Shown here: one piece after another, positions 55,585-64,000 of the stretch | Position numbering within the stretch: position 1 is the first letter of the stretch | Layout of the letters: the number at the start of each line of letters is the position of its first letter | Source of the DNA: Scilla litardierei | Lineage: Eukaryota; Streptophyta; Magnoliopsida; Asparagales; Asparagaceae | Direction: 5' to 3' | DNA: 64,000 nucleotides | Assembly (NCBI GenBank): GCA_030789695.1 | Contig: CM061141.1 | Span: forward strand, 193,513,689 to 193,577,688 | Notes under the pieces: generated by a model | Told to the model about the DNA's origin: nothing | The model's database searches: none | What the model saw: the letters and a program-made list of their open reading frames with translations, nothing else | Translations under genes and position numbers: made by a program

Positions 55585-56495
55585 CCCAACACTCACGTGT
55601 CCGGGAACAAAAGTGGGAAACGCTCTCGCATCTCATCCTCATTCTCCCAAGTAGACTCTCCAGGCGAGCCATGTCACCACATCACCCTCACAAGATTGAC
55701 AACCTTGTTCCAAAGTGACTTCTGATGCCTGTCCAGAATCTGCACTGGCTGTTGGTCATACGTCATATCGGGGCGAACGGTAATCTCCGAGAAATCCACA
55801 GCATGAGATGGATCGCTAATGTATCGACGAAGCTGCGACACATGGAAAACATTGTGAACTCCTTCCAAAGATGGCGGCAAGGCTAAGCGGTAGGCTACCT
55901 CGCCAACCCTCTCCAAAATGTCAAACGGTCCAATGTATCGCGGGCTCAACTTCCCTCGCTTCCCAAAGCGAATCACACCACGATTCGGGGAAATCTTCAA
56001 GAACACATGGTCGCCCGGTTGAAACTCCAAAGGACGGCGTTTCGCATCCGCCCAATCCTTAAAACGGTCCTGAGAAATTCTCAACCTCTCCCGAATGTTC
56101 CAGACAACATCCACGGCCTCCGCGATCATCTCAGGTCCCAACAGCTCCCGAACACCAACGTCATCCCAACTCAATGGAGATCGACATTTCCTCCCATAAA
56201 GAGCGGCGAAAGGCGCCATGGCAATACTCGCCTGGAAGCTGTTATTGTAAGAAAACTCCACCAGATGTAGATGGTCCTCCCATGAACCCTTGAAATCCAA
56301 CATGCATGCCCTCAGCATGTCCTCCAAGATCTGAATCGTCCTCTCGGACTGGCCATCCTTCTGCGGATGGTATGCCGTGCTGAAACTCAGACGCGTACCC
56401 AAACTCTTCTGCAAACTCTGCCAGAACTGAGATGTGAACCTCGTGTCTCTGTCCGACACGATACTCACGGGGACTCTGTGAAGTCGTACGATCTC
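55585..56495 (-). pseudogene. Tekay-2 pol exon 3: integrase second half and chromodomain (nonsense)
   Basis: Continues in phase 0 after intron B. Carries [20 protein letters not shown], the Glu region [20 protein letters not shown] and the [16 protein letters not shown] segment. The chromodomain frame is broken by TGA at 55674-55676 (RVMW*), beyond which homologous residues (GSPGESTWE) continue in frame. The natural end of the frame is not exact. Confidence 0.85.
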
Positions 56496-56566
56496 CTGCA
56501 CGATTCACGTTACATCACTATCTAAACTAGGAAAAGGAAATAAGAACGGAGAGTAAAAGAATTTAC
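56496..56566 (-). other. Putative spliceosomal intron B of Tekay-2, inside integrase (71 nt)
   Basis: Junctions ATGGAG|GTAAAT and TCGTGCAG|GAGATC are identical to Tekay-1; the interior differs by substitutions and one extra base. An indel here without one in the flanking frame is what an intron would show. Confidence 0.85.
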
Positions 56567-58985
56567 CTCCATATATCTCCTCGTTAGCGCCTCAGTGGAC
56601 TGTCCCAGTCGGAACGGAATAAAGTGCGCGGATTTGGTCAATCGATCTACGATCACCCAAATCGTGTCATTCTGCTTCGGACTCCGAGGCAGTCCAGTCA
56701 CGAAATCCATAGTGATGTGTTGCCACTTCCACTCCGGAATCGGAAGCGGTTGCAGCAACCCTGCCGTATGCTGATGCTCCGGCTTCACTTGCTGGCAAAC
56801 CAAACACTTGGCTACACTCCGAGCCACACTCCTCTTCATGCCATGCCACCAATAGTTCAGACGAAGATCCTGGTACATCTTGGTCCCACCAGGATGCACA
56901 GAATACGGCGAACTGTGTTCCTCCACCATCAACTCCTCTCTAATATCCCCAGCTGGCACACACAACCTGGCTCCAAACCTCAGCGAGCCATCCTCATGAA
57001 TCAAAAAGTCAGTCCGCAGACCGGCTTCCACCTGCTCCCGAATCTTCACCAGCTTCGGATCCTCAGCCTGGCCAGCCTTGATCCGATCCACGATCGTCGA
57101 CTGAATCTGCATACTCATCAACGAAGAAGCCTCCCCAGGAAGAACAATCTCCACACCAGACTCGCAAAAATCCTGCTGCAATCTCCACTGCGAGGTCAAA
57201 ATCATCACCGCTGGAAGCCTACTCAGTGCATTAGGAACCACATTCACCTTGCCAGGGTGAAACTGCAAATCAATCTCAAAATCCGCCTTGAGTTCCAACC
57301 ATCGACGCTTTCGCATGTTGAGCTCCTTCTGAGTGAAAATATACTTCACGCTTTTGTGATCGGTGAAAATCTTCACTTTCTCACTCAGCAAGAAGTGCCT
57401 CCAAATCTTAAGAGCAAACACAACAGCAGCCAACTCCAAATCATGCGTCGGGTAATTCTTCTCATGAACCTTAAGCTGACGAGATGCATACGCCACAACA
57501 TGCCCATGCTGATGCAACACACAACCGAGACCCTTTCCAGAAGCATCGCAAAAGATCTCAAATCCACCGCTGCGATCAGGCACAACAAGAATAGGGGCGG
57601 TCGTCAATCTCTCCCTCAGAACACCAAAAGCATTCTCACAATCACTCGACCAAACAAAAGGTACATCCTTCCGCGTCAATCTGGTCATCGGCTCAGCAAT
57701 ACGGGAAAAGTCCTTAATGAAACGCCGATAGTAACCAGCAAGCCCAAGGAAACTCCGGATCTCAGACGCTGACTGCGGAACAGGCCACTCTCTGATGGCC
57801 CTAATCTTCTCGGGATCCACTGAAATACCACCTCCAGTCACCACATGCCCTAGAAAAGCAATTCTGTCCAACCAAAACTCGCACTTCGAAAACTTAGCAT
57901 ACAAACGATGCTTCCTCAAAATCTCCAACACTGTCATCAAGTGCGACGCATGTTCCTCCTCGGACTTCGAGTAGATCAGAATGTCGTCAATAAAGATAAC
58001 GACAAACTTATCCAAAAAGTCGTAGAAAATCAGGTTCATCAGATTCATGAAAACTGCGGGTGCATTGGTTACACCGAAAGGCTAACCACAAACTCGTAAT
58101 GTCCATACTTCGTCCTGAACGCTGTCTTCAGAACATCATCCTTCTTCACCTTCAACTGATGGTAACCACTCCTCAGATCCAACTTCGAAAACACCCTCGA
58201 ACCTCCAAGCTGATCAAAAATATCATCGATGCGAGGCAACGGGTATTTATTCTTGATGGTCACCGCATTCAACTCCCGATAGTCCACGCACATGCGACAC
58301 GAACCATCCTTCTTCTTCACCAGCAGCACCGGTGCTCCCCACGGAGACACACTAGGATTGATATAACCCTTCTGCAAAAGCTCATCCAGCTGCTTCCGCA
58401 ACTCCTCCAACTCAGCGGGTGCCATACGATATGGCGCCTTCGAGATCGGCTGTGCTCCCGGAACCAGATCAATAGAAAATTCTAAAGCTCGATCAGGTGG
58501 CAAGCCAGACATCTCCTCGGGGAAGACGTCATCAAAATCCCGCACAACCGCTGGCCTCTCCAGCTCCATCTGCATAGCCACAATCTCCAACGGCATGGCC
58601 CGAAATCTGACAGGACCAAGCGAGCTGCTACCTCGGCTGAACTCAAATATTGGGTGTCCGGGAATCTCGAACACCACCTTCTTCCTCCGACAGTCGATCG
58701 TAGCATAGAAGCTCGCGAGCCAGTCCATCCCAAGAACTGCATCGTAGTTGATGATTTCGTGGACAATGAAATCCGTATAAAGCTCATGTCCACAAACCAC
58801 CAACGATCAAGAATTGCAACCACGATGCACCGTGACCACGCCATTCCCGGTAACGATATTTCAACTCTTGGAAAGAGGGGACGTCGACATGGAATGCTTC
58901 TCCACGAAGCTCCGAGAAATAATGCACATCGATGCACCAGAGTCAAAGAGAACTCGTGCAGGAAATGTGCACACCAAAACCACAC
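56567..58985 (-). pseudogene. Tekay-2 pol exon 2: protease, RT, RNase H, integrase first half (broken)
   Basis: Starts [18 protein letters not shown] after intron A. Two TGG/TGC-to-TGA stops lie in protease (about 58863 and 58809), and one base is missing near 58083 between FVV and MPFG in RT. The rest is open from 58048: [31 protein letters not shown] finger, [15 protein letters not shown]. The length (2419 nt) is exactly one less than Tekay-1's 2420, explained by that deletion. Confidence 0.9.
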
Positions 58986-59098
58986 CTAACAAGCAATTTA
59001 CAATCAAACCCTAGTCTAGCAAGCAATCATGTTCAAGCAAACAACACAGTCTAACAATCAAAACCAGCTAGGAAAGTAACAGATAGATTGAGAGTTAC
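58986..59098 (-). other. Putative spliceosomal intron A of Tekay-2, gag/protease (113 nt)
   Basis: ATCGCAG|GTAACTCTC ... TTGCTTGTTAG|GTGTGG. Joining gives [16 protein letters not shown] in frame. Tekay-1 has 115 nt; the interior has drifted while both junctions and the phase (1) are kept. Confidence 0.82.
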
Positions 59099-60230
59099 CT
59101 GCGATATCCTCATCCACAGCCTCGCTCTCCACAGCGGTCATCAGAAAAGCCTGCCTCCTCGGTGGAATAGCCTGCTGAAAAGCCTGCCTCTGTGGAACAA
59201 GAGCTGCTCCACGTCCAGCAGGAACAGACGCTCGCTGCTGCAACGGCTGTGCTGCAACAGGTGCCCTCCGCAGCTGATTCGCATGCCGATAATCCTTCGC
59301 GAAATGAGAAGCATCACCACAAACCAAACACTGGCCCAGAAACATCCTACACTGATCCTTGATGTGGCCAGGCTTGCCGCAGAAATGGCAAGTCTTCTGA
59401 ATAGGCCCTCCTGGCCTCTTAAACTGAGCTGGCTGATTAGGCTTGAAACCAGGCCTAACCACCGCTCTGGCCTGCTCCATAGGCCTCTTCCCAGCACCAG
59501 AAACATGTCCTCTCCTCTGACTCAGGTTCAGCTCCTGCCTCCTCGCAGCGACCAGAACCTTCTGATAAGAGTCCAGATCAGAGGAAGACACGAAACTCTG
59601 AAACTCCAAAGCAAGTCCCTGCAGGAACCTCTAAGCCCTCTCATCAGCATCCTGCACCATCTTCGGTGTGAACCGACTCAGCCTAGTGAACTCTTGGTGG
59701 TACAGGTCCACCGTCAAGCTCCCTTGCTTCAGATCAATAAAGCGCTGCAGCATCTCCTTCCTAGCAGCCTTCGGAAAGAACTCCTCATCAAACCTGGACT
59801 TAAAGATAGCCCAAGATATCAGCTCCACCAGCATCTTCTCTTCCGCATCCCACCAGTTCCGAGCATTATCCTTGAGTTGTCTCTTCGCCAAATCAACCCA
59901 TCCAGCCGGGGTGATCTTGGCCATCTTCAAGTTATCCTCAATGTTCCGAATCCACTCATCGGCAGCCAGAGGACCCTCAGACCCATCAAAATATGCGGGA
60001 CCCAGCTCCCGAAATTGCTTCGCTCCCGGCTCGGAGCGAGGGGCATCCTGGATTGCCCGACCAGCTCGAACAACTGGAGCATTCTGGGCTTGCAGGAGCA
60101 TGCCCTGCTGCACCTGCATCATCTGAAGCATCATCCGCATCATCTCTCCATTGGTGGGTTCCTGCTCAGGCTCCTCATCATGAGGGGGCGCACCACTACC
60201 TCCACCACGGGTGAATCGCCTTCCTGCCAT
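59099..60230 (-). pseudogene. Tekay-2 gag (exon 1, one nonsense codon)
   Basis: ATG at 60230 (MAGRRFTRGGGSG). The Gag domain matches Tekay-1 (YFDGSEGPLAADEWIRN, NWWDAEEKMLVEL). TAG at 59631-59633 follows VQDADERA. After it come the zinc knuckle CHFCGKPGHIKDQC and a second one (CLVCGDASHFAKDY). 377 codons plus one base to the donor, the same phase as Tekay-1. Confidence 0.9.
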
Positions 60231-60376
60231 CTAATGACACAGAAAACGAAGCAGATTAGACTCATAGCTCATGACTCGGACGTCAAACTTAGTTTATTAG
60301 ACATTCTAATATTATTATCGTCGTTCCGATAATCGCAGTTACAGAAGAGAGACCAGCATGGGCCTCCAACAAAACC
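60231..60376 (-). other. Tekay-2 leader between 5' LTR and gag
   Basis: 146 nt, begins GGTTTTGTTGGAGGCCCATG and ends CGTTTTCTGTGTCATTAG at the gag ATG, like Tekay-1 and X. Primer tRNA not identified; the end resembles a 3' splice site. Confidence 0.6.
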
Positions 60377-60712
60377 TGTCACGCCCCGCTTCCCTAAAAT
60401 GGAGGCGAGACGTGAAAATGTCCGCACGAGAGTGGAGCTGTGAAGCCCCAAATCCGATAAGCGTCAATAAAACGTGAGCAGGTCCCTGTAACCACAAACG
60501 GAACAACAATAATAACACAAGGAGAGACAGAAACAAAATCTCAATCTCAGAATTTGTCCAACATTAAAATTAAGTTCAACATTCAGAAAAGCCACCAGGC
60601 TAAAAGAAAGAGTCTAAAGGCCCAGAACAAGGCCAACAAGAGGGACAACATAACAAAGTATAGGTGCCACGCACCGACAACAAAATAGTCTAAGCGACAA
60701 CACAAACAGTCT

Positions 60713-60820
60713 CTACGACTGATTGCCCGTGTCCACGAAGTCCTCGTCAAACACAGGCTCGGGCTCGGCGTCAGCAAACACCTCGTCCTCAACAATATAC
60801 TCAGGCTCAGGATCTAACAT
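60713..60820 (-). CDS. Acidic small ORF in Tekay-2 5' LTR (35 aa)
   Basis: Same frame as 53443-53550 with two residue changes (Val for Met, Asn for Asp near the end), still without stop or indel although the LTRs have diverged. Confidence 0.5.
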   Translation of the reverse strand: MLDPEPEYIVEDEVFADAEPEPVFDEDFVDTGNQS

Positions 60821-62129
60821 GTATCACCCAAAAGAGTAAAGGGGCACATGTCAGCAAGTCTAAAAGACTTGGGCTAGGAAACTGAAAGCAATGCAACTAA
60901 TAACCTAGCAGTTATAGTATGCATGACATGGCAGTTATGTTATGAGTGCACAAGTAAGACATGGTGAAACAATAAGTACAAGAGAACAATTATCATGGCA
61001 TGTCAAGAGTAGCCAAGCAACTAACAATCTCAATCTTTTCACTAGTCACGTTTCACGATGTTTGTAGATGTTTACGCCTTACAGCTGAACTGTTGGACGT
61101 TCACACTGATTGGCCGCTTAACACTACCCAATCCCAGAGTTTACGCCTTACAACTGCAGTTGCTGATCGGGCAGACTCCCAGTTGAATGGCCGCTTAACT
61201 CTTACCCCAATACCCACGTGTAAACGAGCCAAGGTCCCTGTACACGAGCTCAGTAAATGAGCCAGGGTTGCCCCGCACAAGAGCTCGTTTCCTGGTTCAC
61301 AACCCAGGAGCGTATTTCATTTGGCATAGGGGTGCACCTAGCCTCAATCATTTCACAAGTTGTAGCGGAGCTACGCAATCACGGGAACACTTAAAGAATG
61401 CAATGACATGACAATTAATTTGCGTACCGTTAATGGAAATTAAACATGACATGGTAGTTGTGCAACATGATAAATGTCGGTTCTAGCTTCGTTGTCAAGC
61501 TAGTTCCTAAAATTGCGCCTAGGCGAGTATTATTTCGTCGCCTAGTCTCTTTTACGCCTACAATAAGCAATTGGCCTAAGACATGGCCCAAAACCCTAAG
61601 TGGCAAGTTTCACTTGCCTAGCACCGAGGATGACGATCACGAAGGTTCGTCTCACGGACGCTAATCTACGGGGAAGTCGCTGTTATGGAGAAACAATCAT
61701 CAAAACAACATTCATTTCATTAGGGTTTCACAAAAACACAAATGGGTTAAGAGAACATTAAGAGGTCGATTTATTACCGTATTGGAAGCGGAAGAACGAT
61801 GCCGAGCAAGCACGGCAACGGAAGAAATGATCCGGGAAACCTAGGGTTCAGATCTGGAATGGATGGGGAAAATCTGGAGAAAAGGGGTTTTGGGGATTTT
61901 GGGGGTTGGATGAAGGTTTGAGGAAGGTGGAAGGTGGAAAGTGTTAAGTGAGGGTTTGGATGATGGAGAATGAGCTTGGAATGAAGGTTTGAGTGTTTGG
62001 GGAAGATGAGAGCTCAATGGGGGAGAAATTAGGTTTAGAGTTGAAGAAGTAGAAGAAGAAAACGTTTGGGAGGGGTATTTATAGGGTTTGATGTCGGCTA
62101 GGGCAAAATTAGGGTTTACTGCACTGATT

Positions 62130-62540
62130 AGTCGGTCAAAGAACAACTGTTGACCGACTAGTTTGAGAACTAGTCGGTCGGTTGACCAACGCAGACCGAA
62201 TAATTGTAAACAGTAGCTCCTGACGAAAACCTGAACTAAGAGTTAGTCGGTCAAAGAACAACTACTGACCGACTAGTTTGACATCTAGTCGGTCGATGAA
62301 CGTTCTTAGACCGACTAAAAGTGAACAGTAACTGGTACCAAAAATAGTTAATGAGTTAGTCGGTTAAAGAAGCATTGCTTACCGACTAGTTTGCAACCTA
62401 GTCGGTCAACCAACGTTCTTAGACAGACTAACGATAAACAGTAACTCCTGAATAATTTACCAAGCCCACTAGTCGGTCCATGAAGGTTTGCCGACCGACT
62501 AAATAGTCATCTAGTCGGTCGGTTCCCCTTCTTGTACCGG
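62130..62540. repeat. TAGTCGGTC array in Tekay-2 5' LTR U3
   Basis: Same four-unit array as 54857-55275; a few motifs have decayed (for example AGACCGAATAA, AGACAGACTAA). Confidence 0.78.
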
Positions 62541-62820
62541 CTAACGTGCACCAAAAGTTCCGAAATGGAGCGCGAAGCTCCGGGATCGATTCCTAAGACT
62601 CCTAGGCTTGATCTAACATTAAGATATGACCGATATGAAGCCAGTCACGAATGACTTACTCCAAAATCGACGATTCTAAGGAAGAAGCTAAGAAAACACG
62701 ACGAAACGATCGAAAATGAAAGCTACGGAGACGAAAACCACACATGAGGAGAAAATCCACCAAAACATATATATATAATATAATAAATCCAGATACATGA
62801 AAACCAGTCGTTACACTTCT

Positions 62821-63883
62821 CTTGGCCATTCTCTTTCCCCTTTGACCTCTGATCTTCACCAAACATCCTCTAGCTATTTTCCTTCATCCCCGGAGCCCCT
62901 CACGCCTCATTTAGCGCCGGCCACTTCCTTTAGGCCGTCGGCCAACCCCAAAATCCACCAAATCCCATTTTCTCCCGAATTTCTCGCCGTTTCTAGATTC
63001 GAGCCATAGATCTCCGGATCGTTCTTCCGTTGCCATGCTTGCTCGTCATCGTTCTTCCGCTACGATACGGTTAGTGAATCGATCCTTTAATATTCTCATA
63101 ACCCACCTTGTGATTTTGTTAAACCCTAATAAAATGGATGTTAGACTTCGTAGATTCGATTATAAAACCGGATTGGATATTGTTCTAATATTGTTTTGCC
63201 ATTGCAGCGATCCCATCTCCGTAGTTTAACATTTTGAGACGTGCCTCGTTGATCGTCATCCTTGGTGCCAGGCAAGTGAAACTTGCTACTTAGGGTTTTA
63301 GGCCACACCTTAGGCCATTTGCTTGTTGTAGGCGAAAAAGAGACTAGGCGACGAAATGATACTCGCCTAGGCGTAAATTTCAGGATCTAGCTTGACAACG
63401 AAGCTAGATCCGACTTCTTTTAATTATTTGCACTTGTTGTCATCCATGCATCTTATCTGTCATGTTTAAATTCAATTAATGGTACGTGAATTATTTGTAC
63501 ATGCTATCCATGTTGAATGTTGCATTCGTAGCACATGCTACATTACTTGTACTACTGGATCCGGCTAGGCACCCGTTATGCGGGCATAACCCTATGCCAT
63601 ACGTGTTAAAAACACTTCCTGGCTCGTGATCCAGAAGCGAGCATTACGTGTTCGGGGGTAATGCCCTGGCTCGACACACGTGGAGGGGTAGGGATAAACG
63701 GTCACTTGAGCTTAAGAGTTGGCCCGATCAGCCACTCTAGCCAACAGGCGGAATCTCTGTGCACGACGTGCTTACATACTTGTACTTGTCCTTGTTTACT
63801 TGCCGTGCTACAATCCTTGTTTACTTGCCATGCTATAAACATGCCATGTCATAAACTGTTGTTACTTTCCTTGTTGTTTTCAT
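62821..63883 (+). repeat. X 3' LTR, second part
   Basis: Continues from 53101 after one CTTCT (62816-62820) and matches 21783-22850. Holds the GAAATGATA-loop hairpin (63344-63370) and GACAACG-loop hairpin (63384-63410). Cut at 63884, so the small ORF part is outside. Confidence 0.92.
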
Positions 63884-64000
63884 TGTAGGATCCTGCCAAA
63901 ACAGAGTTAGGATCGATAAATGAAGTTGAGACTTACGCTTGCGTATGCGGCATGGTAGTCACAGAACTTCGCATTCGGATTCTCCACAACGGATCGAGTC
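63884..64000 (-). repeat. copia-2 LTR, 3' end (truncated by window edge)
   Basis: Starts TGTAGGATCC within X LTR sequence and shares GACTTACGYTTGCGTAYGC, CAGAACTTCGC and CCACAAC with the copia-1 LTR in the same orientation. No primer site lies to the left, so this is the outer end of a 3' LTR or of a solo LTR. Confidence 0.7.

Larger units (their letters stand above)
53107..62815 (-). mobile_element. Tekay-2: complete but inactivated chromovirus, 9.7 kb
   Basis: LTRs 53107-55546 and 60377-62815, target duplication CTTCT (53102-53106, 62816-62820), minus-strand gag-pol with chromodomain. LTRs differ at dozens of sites by eye, so it is much older than Tekay-1. Coding damage: stops in gag (59631), protease (two TGA near 58863 and 58809), a 1-bp deletion in RT near 58083, and a TGA in the chromodomain (55674). 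Both intervening sequences seen in Tekay-1 are present at the same places with intact GT and AG. Confidence 0.95.
60377..62815 (-). repeat. Tekay-2 5' LTR (2439 bp)
   Basis: Copy of 53107-55546 with many substitutions. TATA box at about 62072-62085, TAGTCGGTC array 62130-62540, donor-like ATACG|GTAATAAAT at 61778/61777 at the same place as ATACG|GTTAGT in X, hairpins up to 61545. Confidence 0.93.
21091..63883 (+). mobile_element. X: non-autonomous chromovirus-related element, split by LARD array, Tekay-2 and copia-2
   Basis: Plus-strand element. The 5' LTR is 21091-23082 joined to 48219-48552, the internal region 48553-52414, and the 3' LTR 52415-53106 joined to 62821-63883, where copia-2 cuts it. 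The joins are supported by target duplications TCCTC and CTTCT. The leader aligns with those of Tekay-1 and Tekay-2 up to the gag start, but no gag or pol is present, so proteins must come from other elements. Confidence 0.85.

Noticed and set aside
59088..60332. 414-codon plus-strand ORF, and a 382-codon one at 56624-57772
   Set aside because: They lie antisense to Tekay-2 gag and pol, have no domain, and are mirror images of real coding strands.

Overview
The window is plant nuclear DNA, almost certainly from a flowering plant with a repeat-rich genome. I see no host gene, tRNA, rRNA or CRISPR. Essentially all 64 kb can be assigned to nested LTR retrotransposons: Ty1/copia, Athila-type Ty3/gypsy, and chromovirus (Tekay/Del-type) Ty3/gypsy elements with their non-autonomous relatives. 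Species cannot be determined from the sequence. Element names used here (copia-1, A1, A2, Tekay-1, Tekay-2, X, LARD, S, copia-2) are my own labels.

Layout, left to right. 1-3069: a minus-strand copia element (open gag-protease frame running off the left edge, long GC-rich leader, Met-tRNA-type primer site, 527-bp 5' LTR) inserted in the ORF1-like gene of Athila element A1. 3070-20276: A1 on the minus strand (ORF1-like pseudogene, promoter-like spacer, gag-protease, primer site, 5' LTR). It is split by Tekay-1 (6501-16941, target duplication ACGAA), a young chromovirus whose two 2.82-kb LTRs differ at only about eight sites. 20277-21090: fragment of a second, divergent Athila gag-protease (A2). 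21091-63883: element X, a plus-strand non-autonomous chromovirus relative. Its 5' LTR is split by a 25-kb tandem LARD array (LTR-int-LTR-int-LTR-int-LTR, 23083-48213) bounded by one target duplication, TCCTC. The last LTR of that array is itself split by a solo LTR, S (43634-47165, duplication CCACC). The 3' LTR of X is split by Tekay-2 (53107-62815, duplication CTTCT) and then cut at 63884 by another copia LTR (copia-2).

Most notable results. (1) Both Tekay copies have one gag-pol frame that is interrupted twice by short GT-AG intervening sequences, one between gag and protease (115 and 113 nt) and one inside the integrase catalytic core (70 and 71 nt). Removing them restores the reading frame exactly in both copies. 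(2) A donor-like site after the GC-rich start of the LTR transcript, and an acceptor-like pyrimidine tract ending at the gag ATG, suggest a third, leader intron of about 1.5 kb that would remove the primer site and all upstream structure from the mRNA. (3) That putative intron carries a set of hairpins kept across four LTR families. Their loops (GAAATGATA, GACRACG) are conserved while the stems change by compensatory substitutions, and a 35-36-codon acidic small ORF follows in three families. (4) Non-autonomous X keeps the hairpins, the post-LTR block, the acceptor-like site and the polypurine-side hairpin but has no coding region; LARD keeps a subset. A working picture is that spliced RNA makes protein while unspliced, structured RNA is the packaged genome, and X and LARD parasitise that system. 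Splicing, packaging and function are inferences; sequences, coordinates and reading frames are observed.

Insertion order implied by nesting: A2, then A1 and X into A2; Tekay-1 and copia-1 into A1; LARD into the 5' LTR of X, then S into LARD; Tekay-2 and copia-2 into the 3' LTR of X.
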